Assembly: GCF_027497995.1 (NCBI RefSeq)
Contig: NZ_JAODBT010000004.1
Span: 62,001 to 126,000 of the forward strand
DNA from: Stenotrophomonas sp. Iso1
GTDB lineage: Bacteria; Pseudomonadota; Gammaproteobacteria; Xanthomonadales; Xanthomonadaceae
Length of the DNA: 64,000 bases
Reading direction: 5' to 3'
The notes beneath the pieces are model-generated. The model worked only from the letters and a program-made list of their open reading frames with translations. It did not search any database and had not been told where the DNA came from. A program made the translations under genes and the position numbers. This document shows positions 39,943-49,177 of the stretch, in pieces (position 1 is the first letter of the stretch; each line of letters starts with the position of its first letter).

Positions 39943-40640
39943 TCAGCATCATAATCCGCTTCAAGATCAGCGAGCACATCAAGAGCGACTTTGGCAGCGC
40001 TTATCGCCAACTTTATATGGCACTTCAGCGCATACCTGGAAACTACGAATGGTTCTGCGGGGTCAACACCCCCAAGCAAAAGCAAATTCCGTTTGAGCAA
40101 GAGGACGCTGTTGTGCAGAGGCTGCGTGAGCGGTCCGCTCTGATGGGATTGCAATCATTTAGTGCAGCCGTGGCCAGCGACGACAGGAAAAGCCGCCAGC
40201 CCGGACTGATCGAAATCGATTACAACCCTGAACTAGGGTATATGACCGTGGACCTGTACCGTCCTGACCAAGTCCTAGTAAACCCTACACAGTGGGTTGC
40301 CGACATCATGCTTGCAATGCTTGAAAGTGAACGGGAAACCACGTTTGCATTTGCCGACGTGTACGACAAAGTGGATGGGGAGTTCCAGTACTACAAGTCC
40401 AAGTACGCCACTTTCCCGCACCGCCAATGCCTGGGCTGGATGGCCTACGTTCCCCAGGTGGTCACGATGGAGCAATTGCCGCTGGCCGCCAGGATCATTC
40501 CTGCCGAAGGCGGCTCGATCATCGTCGCCGTTGACGAGCCATTTGATCTGGCAAACAAGGCCCACATCAAGCGTGCCAATCAGATCGAGATGGACATGTG
40601 TGACCTGGGGTTGCTCGCCGTCACCGATCCTTCGTTTTGA
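39939..40640 (+). CDS. Imm52-like immunity protein
   Basis: A 233-residue cytosolic protein with pieces typical of the Imm52 family that accompanies Tox-REase-5 toxins: NPTQWVADIMLAMLESERET, AFADVYDKVDGEFQYYKSKY and FPHRQCLGWMAYVPQVVTME. It is expected to bind and block the upstream nuclease, protecting the producer and kin. ATG 39939 overlaps the toxin stop, securing co-translation. The gene is intact and followed by a terminator, so the pair looks functional. Confidence 0.82.
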   Translation: MISIIIRFKISEHIKSDFGSAYRQLYMALQRIPGNYEWFCGVNTPKQKQIPFEQEDAVVQRLRERSALMGLQSFSAAVASDDRKSRQPGLIEIDYNPELGYMTVDLYRPDQVLVNPTQWVADIMLAMLESERETTFAFADVYDKVDGEFQYYKSKYATFPHRQCLGWMAYVPQVVTMEQLPLAARIIPAEGGSIIVAVDEPFDLANKAHIKRANQIEMDMCDLGLLAVTDPSF

Positions 40641-40720
40641 GCCGACGCTGGCTTTCCCCTTGAGTAGCCAGGCCTCAGGAGCGGGGACGTATAAGGCCGG
40701 CGTCGCTTGACGATCACGAT

Positions 40721-40752
40721 AGAAGGGCCGCCTGTGAGGCGGCCCTTCTCTT
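40721..40752 (+). terminator. Terminator of the effector cassette
   Basis: AGAAGGGCCGCC (40721-40732) and GGCGGCCCTTCT (40738-40749) form a perfect 12-bp stem with a 5-nt loop, followed by CTTT. It lies 80 bp after the immunity stop and closes the operon. Confidence 0.85.
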
Positions 40753-40824
40753 TGGAGCCCTACGATTTCGGCTCGCCAATTTCTTCCAGCTATAAATAGG
40801 TACGGATAAAAAAAGGATATCCGT

Positions 40825-41091
40825 ATGGAAAATAAAATAAACGAACGAAATCAAAAAGTAACAACCACAAACACGGCTGATGACAATAACGTCTACATCA
40901 TTGGGGACAACATCACCTTCATCCAATACGCTCCGCCGCCCGCAACCCCACCAGCGCTCGCGTCGCCTTCGTCCAACTGGTCGGCCAGGGCCACACGCCT
41001 CCTGACGCTTACAAACATTGGGCTAACTCTTGCTATGAGGCTCGCTGATTTGGTGACTTGGGTCTCGACCATCCCCAGCCTCTTCAACTGA
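40825..41091 (+). CDS. Small protein with C-terminal hydrophobic helix
   Basis: An 88-residue protein. The start is AT-rich and Asn/Lys-rich (ENKINERNQKVTTTNTADDN), then a NVYIIGDNITFIQY strand region, a Pro/Ala linker and a C-terminal amphipathic/hydrophobic stretch (LTLTNIGLTLAMRLADLVTW). Composition differs sharply from its surroundings. The ATG is preceded by AAAGGA. No family is recognised. It could be a small membrane-acting or regulatory peptide of the island. Confidence 0.5.
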   Translation: MENKINERNQKVTTTNTADDNNVYIIGDNITFIQYAPPPATPPALASPSSNWSARATRLLTLTNIGLTLAMRLADLVTWVSTIPSLFN

Positions 41092-41154
41092 AGGCGCCCA
41101 AGCCAAGAGCAAGCTGCGCCAAATTCGTACCACCGCCATCGAAAGCCCCGAAAT

Positions 41155-41217
41155 ACCTGGATGTCCATCCAGTCCATCAGCGGGCGACGGACAGGCGCAG
41201 GGAGGCGTCATAACGGG
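41155..41217 (-). pseudogene. dusA: Third, degenerate dusA 5' fragment
   Basis: Read on the minus strand, LRLSVAR is followed by a one-base deletion and MDWMD, matching DusA RLCVAPMMDWTD. It is frameshifted and ends there. The core TCCAGTCCATCA at 41168-41179 equals that at 37052-37063. It is best read as the displaced original chromosomal start of dusA, now without function and decaying. Confidence 0.7.
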
Positions 41218-41349
41218 CGGAAGTGGACGACGGAATCATGGGCGCTGGATCGTACCCGGCGGCCTGGAGGGCGGCACCGGCGCATGTTTGAGGGTTGCCA
41301 AGCGTAAACGAAGCGCCTGAACCATTGCCGGACTGGCCGCCGGCTCAGC
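41218..41349. other. Intergenic remainder right of the islands
   Basis: About 130 bp between the last dusA fragment and the DUF3307 gene stop. It may include the former dusA promoter, but no clear -35/-10 pair or hairpin is seen. Confidence 0.3.
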
Positions 41350-41697
41350 TCAGGGCAGCTCCGGGAAAAGCACGATCAACGCGATCCACAGCACCTTGCA
41401 CGCCACATGCAACAACTGGTCGGCGTTATAGCCGATGCGATGGCCGCATTTGAGGTCGTCGATCAGCATGTGGCAGATCACCTCCAGTGCACCCAGCACC
41501 AGGCTGCCGGTGATCCACGCCACCGCACCACCATGAATCACCGCATGCGCACCCAAAGCCTGGTACCACGGCACCCCCGGCACCGGCACGAAGCGACTCT
41601 TGGCCTTGGCCAGAAACTCGCCCTGCAACGGGTAGTCGGCCAAGGCATGGGCGACCAGCAACAACACGAACATCTGGAGCAACTCGTAAGAGGTCAT
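41350..41697 (-). CDS. DUF3307 membrane protein
   Basis: A 115-residue integral membrane protein starting at ATG 41697. MFVLLLVAHALADYPLQGEF (with the family Asp-Tyr-Pro-Leu-Gln) and HAVIHGGAVAWITG then CHMLIDDLKCGHRIGYNADQ are typical of DUF3307, a family with conserved His/Asp residues in the membrane. Its function is unknown. It is the first chromosomal gene right of the islands. Confidence 0.85.
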   Translation of the reverse strand: MTSYELLQMFVLLLVAHALADYPLQGEFLAKAKSRFVPVPGVPWYQALGAHAVIHGGAVAWITGSLVLGALEVICHMLIDDLKCGHRIGYNADQLLHVACKVLWIALIVLFPELP

Positions 41698-41882
41698 CAG
41701 CAGATGGATGTCAGGTGAGGGGCCGAGTCTGGCACTAATGGCAGGCCGTCGTGAAGGTGCCATTTGTGGGGGTCGCGACTTACAGAAAGCGCACCTTCGA
41801 CTGGATCGCCGAGCCTTGTCCCGCAGGCCTGCAACGTAGAATCCATGTGCGCATTTCGCGCCGCTACTGCCTGTCCCTACTC

Positions 41883-42215
41883 ATGAACGCTTACGCATTG
41901 CTGGCCTGTGCCATCGCCCTGGAAGTCCTTGCCACCTCGCTGTTGAAAGCCTCCGACGGCATGACCCGCTTGTGGCCGACGTTGGGCTCAATGCTGGGCT
42001 ACGGCGTGTGCTTCTGGTTGTTGTCGATAGTGATGAAGACCGTGCCCACCGGCATTGCCTATGCCATCTGGTCCGGCGTTGGCATCGTGCTGATCTCGTT
42101 GATCGGCCTGTTCGTGTTCAAGCAGAAGCTGGACCTGCCGGCGTTGGTCGGCATCGGCCTGATCTGCGCCGGCGTGGTGGTGATCAACGTGTTCTCACGC
42201 TCCACAGCGCATTGA
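41883..42215 (+). CDS. Small multidrug resistance (SMR) family efflux protein
   Basis: A 110-residue, four-helix SMR transporter. The N-terminal helix YALLACAIALEVLATSLLKA holds the essential Glu14, and AYAIWSGVGIVLISLIGLFV is the dimer-forming helix. Such proteins work as antiparallel dimers that export cationic compounds or guanidinium using protons. Subtype (EmrE/SugE-like) cannot be settled by eye. It stands alone upstream of the metE riboswitch. Confidence 0.93.
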   Translation: MNAYALLACAIALEVLATSLLKASDGMTRLWPTLGSMLGYGVCFWLLSIVMKTVPTGIAYAIWSGVGIVLISLIGLFVFKQKLDLPALVGIGLICAGVVVINVFSRSTAH

Positions 42216-42332
42216 TGTGGCGCGGGGAACGGCAGGCAGAGGTGTTGGATGTTCTTTGCTTCATCCGCGATTCCTCACTCCCCGCTCCCCACCCTTGACC
42301 TCCCACGCGTCCCGGCCTATTTTGTGCGCGCC

Positions 42333-42545
42333 AAAGGTATTTATCCCTCTATCCGCATGAAGGGATGAATTTAAACGGGAATCCGGTGAAGCCGGCCGCA
42401 AGGCCTGTCATTCCGGAGCTGCCCCGCAGCGGTGAATGGAAACGACCGCCGTCATCAGCACTGGGCCAACGCCCGGGAAGCGACGGCCAGTAGGTGGGCG
42501 CAATCGTGCCCGCGTCCAACAGCCCGAATACCGGCCTCGGCCGGG
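42333..42545 (+). promoter_or_regulatory. Cobalamin riboswitch upstream of metE
   Basis: The leader contains the B12-box features in order: GGGAATCCGGTG (42378-42389), CCGGAGCTGCCCCGCAGCGG (about 42413-42432), GCACTGGG, GGGAAGCGACGGCCAGTAG (about 42475-42493) and AGCCCGAATACCGGCC. Adenosyl- or methylcobalamin binding is expected to lower metE expression so that the B12-dependent enzyme MetH is used. A GC hairpin CCGCGC-ACGA-GCGCGG-like element near 42698-42716 could be part of the expression platform. Confidence 0.93.
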
Positions 42546-42756
42546 GGACCTGCCGTCCCCTGTTTCGACCTGGAGTCTCCGCGGGGAGGCGGCCGGCGCT
42601 GTCCCTGCCCATGCGCGGGGCGGCGCTCCGTGTCCACGCCATGAATCCGGTTCGCCCGCGGGGGCGAAGGTCGCTGGCGTGGCGGGCATGGCTGCAAAGC
42701 CGCGCACGACGCGCGGTTCCTTCGTTCCTCAATGCCCATGCAATGAGGAAAGCGTC

Positions 42757-45051
42757 ATGACTACCGTTACCAACCTGGGGTTCCCCCGAATCGGCGCACG
42801 CCGCGAGCTCAAGCACGCCCTGGAGGGCTACTGGCGCGGTGAAAGCGATGCCGCGCAATTGCAGGCCAGTGCCGCCGCACTCCGCGCACGCCATTGGCAG
42901 CTGCAACGCGATGCTGGCGTGGATGTGCCGCCCAGCAACGACTTCAGCCTGTACGACCACGTACTCGACACCGCCGTGCTGTTTGATGCGATTCCGCAGC
43001 GCTACCGGCACCTGGCTGAGCGTGCACCGCTGGATGCTTATTTCGCCATGGCCCGTGGCCTGCAGCGCGAGGAGGTGGACCTGCATGCGCTGGAAATGAC
43101 CAAGTGGTTCGACACCAACTACCACTATCTGGTGCCAGAGTTGCAGCGCGACCAGGTGTTCAAGCTGCACGGAGACAAGCCACAGACCGAATATCGCGAA
43201 GCTCGCGCGTTGGGCATCCAGACGCGACCCGTGCTGCTGGGGCCTGTCAGCTTTCTGCTGCTGTCCAAGACCACCGATGGCAGCCATCCACTGGACCTGC
43301 TCGACAACCTGCTGCCCGCATATGTGCAGTTGCTCGGCGAGCTGAAACAACTGGGCGCCAGTTGGGTGCAGCTGGATGAGCCGGTGCTGGTGCAGGACCT
43401 GGACGAGACAACGCGCGCGGCCTTTGTGCATGCCTACGCCGTGCTGGCCGAGCTGCCGCGTCCGGACATCCTGTTGGCCACCTACTTCGGCGCGCTGGGC
43501 GACAACCTGTCGCTGGCCGCGGCGCTGCCGGTGGAAGGCCTGCATGTGGATCTGGTGCGCGCACCCGAGCAGCTCGATGCCGTGCTGCGCGCGTTGCCCG
43601 ACTCACGCGTGCTGTCGCTGGGCTTGGTCAACGGCCGCAACATCTGGCGCAACCCGCTGGACAATGCGCTGATCCTGGCGCGCTATGCGTTGGGCCATCG
43701 TGGCCCGGACAAGCTATGGCTGGCACCGTCCTGCTCGCTGTTGCATTGCCCGGTGGATCTCACCCTTGAGAAGAAGCTGGATACGGAACTGCGCAGCTGG
43801 CTCGCGTTCTCGCGGCAGAAATTGCAGGAACTACGCACCTTGGCCGACGCGTTGGACGGCAACATCAACGCCGAACCCGCACTGGCACAGGCACGTGACT
43901 CCATCGAGTCGCGTCGGCGTTCGTCGCGCGTGCACAACGCCGCGGTCAAGCGCCGTCTGGCTGCACTTTCGGCGGCCGATGGCACCCGCACCACGCCGCA
44001 TGCACAACGTCAGTTGCTACAAGCGCAGGCACTGCGCCTGCCAGACTTCCCCACCACCACCATTGGTTCGTTCCCGCAGACACAGGACGTTCGTGAGGCG
44101 CGTGCACGGCACAAGTCCGGCAAGCTCAGTGCCGCCGACTACGATGCCTTCCTCGCCGCGCAGACCGAGCACTGCGTGCGCGTGCAGGAGCAGATCGGCC
44201 TGGACGTATTGGTGCATGGCGAGTTCGAGCGCAATGACATGGTCGAATACTTCGGTGAGCAGCTCGACGGCTTCGCCTTCACCGGCAATGGCTGGGTGCA
44301 GAGTTACGGCTCACGCTGCGTGAAGCCGCCGGTGATCTATGGCGATGTCAGCCGTCCTGCGCCGATGACGGTGCGTTGGTCGCAATACGCACAATCGCTA
44401 ACCGACAAACCGATGAAGGGCATGCTTACCGGCCCGGTGACGGTGTTGCAGTGGTCGTTCGTGCGTGATGACCAGTCGCGTGCCGACACCTGCCGTCAGA
44501 TCGCCCTGGCATTGCGCGATGAAGTCTGCGATCTGGAAACCGCCGGCATCCGCGCCATCCAGATCGACGAGCCGGCGCTTCGCGAAGGGCTGCCACTGCG
44601 CCGTGCCGAGTGGCAGCACTACCTGGACTGGGCGGTGGATGCCTTCCGCATCAGCGCCAGTGGCGTGGCCGATGCGACCCAGATCCACACCCACATGTGC
44701 TACGCCCAGTTCAACGACATCATCGAAGCGGTGGCGGCTTTGGATGCAGATGTGATTTCGATTGAGACTTCGCGTTCGCGCATGGAACTGCTGGATGCCT
44801 TCGCACGTTTTGACTACCCCAACCAAGTTGGCCCGGGCGTGTACGACATCCATTCGCCCCGTGTACCGGACACCGCCGAAATGGTGGAACTGCTGCGCAA
44901 GGCCTGCGCTGTGCTGCCACCGCAGAAGCTGTGGGTGAATCCGGACTGCGGCCTGAAAACCCGGGGCTGGGACGAAACCCGCGCCGCACTCGAAGCAATG
45001 GTGAATGCTGCGCGCACGTTGCGTAGCGAGCGTGCCGCCGCAGCAGCCTAG
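42757..45051 (+). CDS. metE: Cobalamin-independent methionine synthase
   Basis: A 764-residue enzyme transferring a methyl group from 5-methyltetrahydropteroyl-triglutamate to homocysteine. The N-terminus [20 protein letters not shown] and the C-terminal catalytic half ([63 protein letters not shown]) are diagnostic. Zinc ligands His and Cys of HMC and the late Cys in PDCGLK are present. The ATG has AGGAAAG upstream. It is under the B12 riboswitch that precedes it. Confidence 0.98.
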   Translation: MTTVTNLGFPRIGARRELKHALEGYWRGESDAAQLQASAAALRARHWQLQRDAGVDVPPSNDFSLYDHVLDTAVLFDAIPQRYRHLAERAPLDAYFAMARGLQREEVDLHALEMTKWFDTNYHYLVPELQRDQVFKLHGDKPQTEYREARALGIQTRPVLLGPVSFLLLSKTTDGSHPLDLLDNLLPAYVQLLGELKQLGASWVQLDEPVLVQDLDETTRAAFVHAYAVLAELPRPDILLATYFGALGDNLSLAAALPVEGLHVDLVRAPEQLDAVLRALPDSRVLSLGLVNGRNIWRNPLDNALILARYALGHRGPDKLWLAPSCSLLHCPVDLTLEKKLDTELRSWLAFSRQKLQELRTLADALDGNINAEPALAQARDSIESRRRSSRVHNAAVKRRLAALSAADGTRTTPHAQRQLLQAQALRLPDFPTTTIGSFPQTQDVREARARHKSGKLSAADYDAFLAAQTEHCVRVQEQIGLDVLVHGEFERNDMVEYFGEQLDGFAFTGNGWVQSYGSRCVKPPVIYGDVSRPAPMTVRWSQYAQSLTDKPMKGMLTGPVTVLQWSFVRDDQSRADTCRQIALALRDEVCDLETAGIRAIQIDEPALREGLPLRRAEWQHYLDWAVDAFRISASGVADATQIHTHMCYAQFNDIIEAVAALDADVISIETSRSRMELLDAFARFDYPNQVGPGVYDIHSPRVPDTAEMVELLRKACAVLPPQKLWVNPDCGLKTRGWDETRAALEAMVNAARTLRSERAAAAA

Positions 45052-45187
45052 GAGTGAGCAAACAGGACAGGGGAGTGAGTGAAAGCAGCGCCGCTGCACA
45101 TCGCTCATTCCTCGCGTCCTGCGTCAGCCTCCAACCGTGGCAGGGAGCCGCCGGAAGCACCACGCAACCTCACCTCCAAGCCCATGC

Positions 45188-45216
45188 AACCCGGGTAAGC
45201 GCAGCGCACCCGGGTG
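45188..45216. repeat. REP-like palindrome downstream of metE
   Basis: Two copies of the palindrome ACCCGGGT (45189-45196 and 45208-45215) flank GCGCAGCGC. Together they fold into a GC-rich hairpin. Sequences of the form ACCCGGGTaagCGCAGCGCACCCGGGT are common as dispersed intergenic elements in Xanthomonadaceae. It lies between the convergent metE and MgtC-family genes and may also stop transcription. Confidence 0.65.
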
Positions 45217-45236
45217 ACGTGGCTGCGGGCGCGGCG

Positions 45237-45935
45237 TCATGGTTTGCGCTCCTGCCCGGCCAGTTCCACCGACATCACACCTTCCACCGCACCCAGCAGC
45301 TGCGCCTTGTCCAGCAATTGCTCACGCGTCGGTGGTGGATCGCAGTCGATATCGACGATGTCATTGCCTTCATCGCGTCGCCGCAGGGTGATGCGTTTCA
45401 CCGGTAGGCCAGCGTCCTCGGCTGCCGCCTGCACCTTGGCCAGCGAAGCACCCTCGGCCAGCCGCAGACGCAGCCGGCCGATGCGGGCGCGACGGCGCAG
45501 ATAGCGCTGTTCCAACGGCTTGAGCAACGCCAGGATTGCCCACAACAGCAGCGTGGTCATCAGCGCGGCCAGATACAGCCCGGCACCGGCGGCAAGCCCG
45601 ACCGACGCCACCGCCCACAGGCCGGCAGCGGTGGTCAGGCCACGAATCACCTGTTCACGTTGCAGGAACAAGATGGTGCCCGCCCCCAGAAACCCGACGC
45701 CGCTGATCACCTGCGCGGCGATGCGTGACGGGTCAAGCACGACATTTGGGCGCCCCAACACGTCGCCGAAACCGAATGCCGAAACGATGATCGCCAACGC
45801 AGACCCCACGCAGACCAGCATGTGCGTGCGCAACCCTGCCGCCCATTCCAGACGCCCGCGGTTGATACCGATCACTGCGCCCAGTACCGCTGCCAGCAAC
45901 AGCCGCAGCCCCATTTCCGACCATGAAATCATCAT
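45237..45935 (-). CDS. MgtC/SapB-family membrane protein
   Basis: A 232-residue protein with four to five N-terminal membrane helices (LRLLLAAVLGAVIGINRGRL, VGSALAIIVSAFGFGDVLGR, QVISGVGFLGAGTILFLQRE, TTAAGLWAVASVGLAAGAGL) and a C-terminal cytosolic ACT-like domain (160-232). These match MgtC/SapB proteins, linked to magnesium adaptation, acid resistance or intracellular survival. The substrate, if any, is unclear. No magnesium-sensing leader is recognised. Confidence 0.93.
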   Translation of the reverse strand: MMISWSEMGLRLLLAAVLGAVIGINRGRLEWAAGLRTHMLVCVGSALAIIVSAFGFGDVLGRPNVVLDPSRIAAQVISGVGFLGAGTILFLQREQVIRGLTTAAGLWAVASVGLAAGAGLYLAALMTTLLLWAILALLKPLEQRYLRRRARIGRLRLRLAEGASLAKVQAAAEDAGLPVKRITLRRRDEGNDIVDIDCDPPPTREQLLDKAQLLGAVEGVMSVELAGQERKP

Positions 45936-46032
45936 TCACGCTCCTGTTCGCCGGCCGGTTCTCGTCGCTTCGCCCGGCCTCTGCCAACCCGTAGTCGTAG
46001 ACTGTGCACACCCCTGCGTCAGGAAGCCGTGG

Positions 46033-46656
46033 ATGTACGCAAAAGACATAGCGCTGTTGGTGGTGGATCTACAGCCCGATTTCATGCCGGGCGGCGCGCT
46101 GCCATGCCATCAAGGCGATGCCATCGTGCCGGGCATCGCCAAGCTGCTGGCCTCGCGCCAGTACGCCACCGTGGTGGCCACGCAGGACTGGCATCCGCAT
46201 GACCACGCCTCGTTCGCCAGTCAATACAGCGGTCACAAGCCGCTGGAGGTGATCACGCTGCACGGCCAATCGCAGACGCTGTGGCCTGACCACTGCGTAC
46301 AGGGAACCGCCGGCGCCGCGTTGGACCCGCGCGTGGATTGGAACAACGCCAACCTGATCCTGCGCAAAGGCAGCGATCGCCAAGTGGATTCGTACAGTGC
46401 CTTCCGCGAGAACTTCGGCCCGCGCGGTGACCGCCCCGCCACCGGCCTGGCCGGCTGGCTGCACGAACGCGGCATTGCCGAGGTGCACGTCTGCGGACTG
46501 GCGCGCGACTACTGCGTGTTGTGGAGCGCGCAGGACGCCGCGATCAGTGGCTTCCGGGTGCGCTTTTTGTGGGACCTGACGCGGCCGGTGTCAGCGAACA
46601 ATGATGCGGCGGTGCGCATTGCGCTGAGCGAAGGCGGAGTGGAGATTGCGGAGTGA
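46033..46656 (+). CDS. pncA: Nicotinamidase
   Basis: A 207-residue cysteine hydrolase converting nicotinamide to nicotinate for NAD salvage. The catalytic Asp lies in LLVVDLQPDF, metal ligands in TQDWHPHDHASF, and the nucleophile Cys in VCGLARDYCVLWSAQDA. The segment LWPDHCVQGTAGAALDP is highly typical. ATG 46033 is preferred; an upstream extension lacks similarity. Confidence 0.95.
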   Translation: MYAKDIALLVVDLQPDFMPGGALPCHQGDAIVPGIAKLLASRQYATVVATQDWHPHDHASFASQYSGHKPLEVITLHGQSQTLWPDHCVQGTAGAALDPRVDWNNANLILRKGSDRQVDSYSAFRENFGPRGDRPATGLAGWLHERGIAEVHVCGLARDYCVLWSAQDAAISGFRVRFLWDLTRPVSANNDAAVRIALSEGGVEIAE

Positions 46657-46843
46657 ATGGGGAGTAGTGAGTTAAGGCGACGGCGCGAGCTGAACCAAAG
46701 CCCGCCTCATCCGCGCTTCGGGCACCTTCCCCCGCAGGCGGGAGAAGGGATGGAAGTTCAACGTCGAGTTCACCTTCGGCTTCGGCCTGAGGCATGAGCT
46801 GCGGTTTGCGCCGTTTCCTGCTCCCCTTTCCCCGCACCCCATC
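46657..46843. other. Intergenic region with xanthomonad palindromic element
   Basis: The gap between the convergent pncA and purU holds a recurring element: CCGCGCTTCGGGCACCTTCC then CCCGCAGGCGGGAGAAGG (about 46709-46748). Relatives lie near 53040-53155 and 58850-58900. It can form a hairpin and probably terminates transcripts. Confidence 0.55.
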
Positions 46844-47695
46844 TCAGCGAAACACCACCGTGCGGTGGCCATTCAGCACGATGCGGTGCTCGACATGGCG
46901 GCGTACGGCGCGGGCCAGCACCTGTGATTCGGTGTCACTGCCCAGCTGCACCAGATCACGCGGGGTCATGGCGTGGTCAACGCGCGCGACGTCCTGCTCG
47001 ATGATCGGGCCTTCGTCCAGATCAGACGTCACGTAGTGCGCGGTGGCACCGATGATCTTGACCCCGCGTGCGTGTGCCTGGTGGTACGGCTGCGCGCCCT
47101 TGAAGCTGGGCAGGAAGCTGTGGTGAATATTGATCGCGCGGCCGGCCAACGCCTGGCACAGGCGCGGTGACAGAATCTGCATGTAGCGCGCCAGCACGAC
47201 CAGGTCGATACGCTCGCGCTCAACCAGGTCGATGATCTGCTGCTCCTGCTGTTCGCGGTTGTCTGCGTCCACGGGCAGGTGATGGAACGGCACGCCGTAG
47301 GAACCGGCCAGCGCCCCAAAATCGGTGTGATTGGAAGCAACGGCTGCGATATCCACTTTCAGCTGGCGGCTGTGGGTGCGGAACAACAGGTCATTGAGAC
47401 AATGGCCCTGCTTGCTGACCAGCACCAGCAGGCGCGCACGCCGGCGCGCATCGTGCAGTTCCCACTGCATGCCGAATTCCTCACCCAGCGCCTGCAGCCG
47501 TGTACGCACACCTGGCACGTCGCCCTTGTCGGCGGTGTCGAAATGCACGCGCAGGAAGAACCGGCCGCTCTCCTCATCACCAAACTGCTGGGCATCCAGA
47601 ATGTTGCAGCCGGCATCAAACAACAGGCCGGAGACGCGGTAGACGATGCCGGTACGGTCCGGGCAGGACAGGGTAAGGATGAAATCAGGGCGCAT
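46844..47695 (-). CDS. purU: Formyltetrahydrofolate deformylase
   Basis: A 283-residue enzyme that hydrolyses 10-formyl-THF to formate and THF, balancing one-carbon pools. It has an N-terminal ACT domain (FILTLSCPDRTGIVYRVSGL) and a C-terminal formyltransferase-like domain with AINIHHSFLPSFKGAQPYHQ and VTSDLDEGPIIEQDV, including catalytic His and Asp. ATG 47695 is chosen; ATG 47707 is equally possible since neither has a strong ribosome-binding site. Confidence 0.96.
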   Translation of the reverse strand: MRPDFILTLSCPDRTGIVYRVSGLLFDAGCNILDAQQFGDEESGRFFLRVHFDTADKGDVPGVRTRLQALGEEFGMQWELHDARRRARLLVLVSKQGHCLNDLLFRTHSRQLKVDIAAVASNHTDFGALAGSYGVPFHHLPVDADNREQQEQQIIDLVERERIDLVVLARYMQILSPRLCQALAGRAINIHHSFLPSFKGAQPYHQAHARGVKIIGATAHYVTSDLDEGPIIEQDVARVDHAMTPRDLVQLGSDTESQVLARAVRRHVEHRIVLNGHRTVVFR

Positions 47696-47800
47696 GGCCG
47701 ACAACATTGCACGGGGAGGTCGCGGACAGTAACCGGTCTGGCGACAGCGGGCCAACAGCAGTTGCAGCTGACACGGATCCGCCCGTGCCAGCAGGCCGAC

Positions 47801-48064
47801 TCAATGCGGGTGCACCGTCAAACCGACCAGCCGTACCACCAGCGGGCGCACCACCAATACGCAGCAGAACGCCACCGGCATGGCCAGGCAATAGGCGGAC
47901 AGCACCCGCATCGGGTACTGGGCATCAATGCCGGCATTGGCGGCAGTGATCACCAGGCACATCAGCATGGCCATGATGCCGGCCATGAAGAAGGCAAACA
48001 CGAAGGGCGTGGCGCGCGCGTGCAACTTCCAGGGGGAGACGGCGGTGGTGCGGGGTTCCAGCAT
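47801..48064 (-). CDS. DUF2798 small membrane protein
   Basis: An 87-residue protein with two hydrophobic helices (FVFAFFMAGIMAMLMCLVIT and LAMPVAFCCVLVVRPLVVRL). It fits the DUF2798 family of two-helix inner membrane proteins of unknown role. It is divergent from the LysR-type regulator at 48203, which may control it. Confidence 0.8.
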   Translation of the reverse strand: MLEPRTTAVSPWKLHARATPFVFAFFMAGIMAMLMCLVITAANAGIDAQYPMRVLSAYCLAMPVAFCCVLVVRPLVVRLVGLTVHPH

Positions 48065-48202
48065 CGTGCGTGTTCCTTGAACAACCAATCGGCGATTGCG
48101 AGCCGGCCACGATAAGCAATGGTTCTGGTTTCGACTAGATCGCCCGGGCTTGGCGCTTTATAAAGAAATACTTTGCAATCACCCCGGACAATGCCGCCCG
48201 GC

Positions 48203-49135
48203 ATGAACATCCTCCATTCCATCCGCAGCTTCATCCGCACCGCCGATGCCGGCAGCCTTGCCGGCGCCGCGCGCACCCTTGGCATCAGCGCCGCCGCCGT
48301 GGGCCAGAACATCGCCCGCCTGGAAACCCACCTGGGCGTGCGCCTGTTCAACCGCACCACCCGCCAGCTGGCGCTGACCGAACGTGGCGCGCTGTACCTG
48401 GCACAGGTGCGGCATATCGAACGCGACCTGCAACGCGCGCAGGCTGCCGTGACCGACCCCGATGCGACGCCCGCAGGACGGTTACGCATCGCCAGCAGCG
48501 CAGCATTCGGACGGCATGTACTGGCACCGTTGCTGCCCGCGCTACAGCAGCGCTATCCACGGCTCGAAATTGAACTGCTGCTGGCTGACCGCAACGTCGA
48601 CCACGCACGTGAAGATGTGGATGTCAGCATCCGCATCGGGCCGCAACTTGAAGAAGGCATGGTGGCACGCCTTATCGCGCAGGTGCCGTTCGTGTTCTGC
48701 GCCGCGCCCGCCTATCTGGCCGACGCCGGCACGCCGCATACGCCTGAAGATCTGCGCGAGCATCGCTGCCTGCTGTTCCGCTATCCACTGGACGGGCGCT
48801 ACCTGCGCTGGGGCTTCGTGCGTGACGGCATGCGCTTCGATGCGGATGTGCGGCCCGCTCTGGTCAGCGACGATATCGATGCGTTGGCGATCATGGCGGC
48901 CAAGGGCGGCGGCATCACCCGTTTGGCCGCGTTTGTCGCGGCCCCCTACCTCGCACGAGGTGAGCTGCAGGCATTGTTTACCTCGGATAGCGCAGACGAC
49001 ACGCAGGCCGCCGCTGAACCGATGCGGGTGTATCTGTGCGTGAGTGACCGCCGCGATCTCACCCCGAAGGTCCGGTCACTCCTGCAACATGTGTTGGATG
49101 CCCTGCCCACCGCATGGCGGGCCGACCACCGCTGA
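48203..49135 (+). CDS. LysR-family transcriptional regulator
   Basis: A 310-residue regulator. The N-terminal winged helix is classic (SIRSFIRTADAGSLAGAART, AAVGQNIARLETHLGVRLFN, RTTRQLALTERGALYL), followed by the effector-binding domain from about 90. The helix-turn-helix and RTTR motif leave no doubt about family. It belongs to the group that often controls a divergent gene; the small DUF2798 gene lies across a 138-bp gap. The start at 48203 gives the standard N-terminus; 48191 is an alternative. Confidence 0.93.
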   Translation: MNILHSIRSFIRTADAGSLAGAARTLGISAAAVGQNIARLETHLGVRLFNRTTRQLALTERGALYLAQVRHIERDLQRAQAAVTDPDATPAGRLRIASSAAFGRHVLAPLLPALQQRYPRLEIELLLADRNVDHAREDVDVSIRIGPQLEEGMVARLIAQVPFVFCAAPAYLADAGTPHTPEDLREHRCLLFRYPLDGRYLRWGFVRDGMRFDADVRPALVSDDIDALAIMAAKGGGITRLAAFVAAPYLARGELQALFTSDSADDTQAAAEPMRVYLCVSDRRDLTPKVRSLLQHVLDALPTAWRADHR

Positions 49136-49177
49136 GCACCGGCGCAGTGTTGCGCCGGCGCTCAGTTGGTTCATGGC

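Larger units (their letters stand above)
37052..41179. mobile_element. Second, degenerate dusA-integrated element carrying a T6SS effector cassette
   Basis: It is bounded by the dusA fragments at 37047-37109 and near 41155-41217, which share the exact 12-bp core TCCAGTCCATCA (37052-37063 and 41168-41179). It begins like the prophage with an integrase 5' end but loses it after 178 bp. The cargo is a truncated minus-strand gene, a PAAR/DUF4123/toxin/immunity module and a small membrane-like protein. No phage structural genes are present, so it is a genomic island or a prophage remnant. Confidence 0.75.

Noticed and set aside
41023..41211. Small minus-strand gene at the third dusA fragment
   Set aside because: The frame is produced by a one-base deletion in a dusA 5' remnant and has no independent support.
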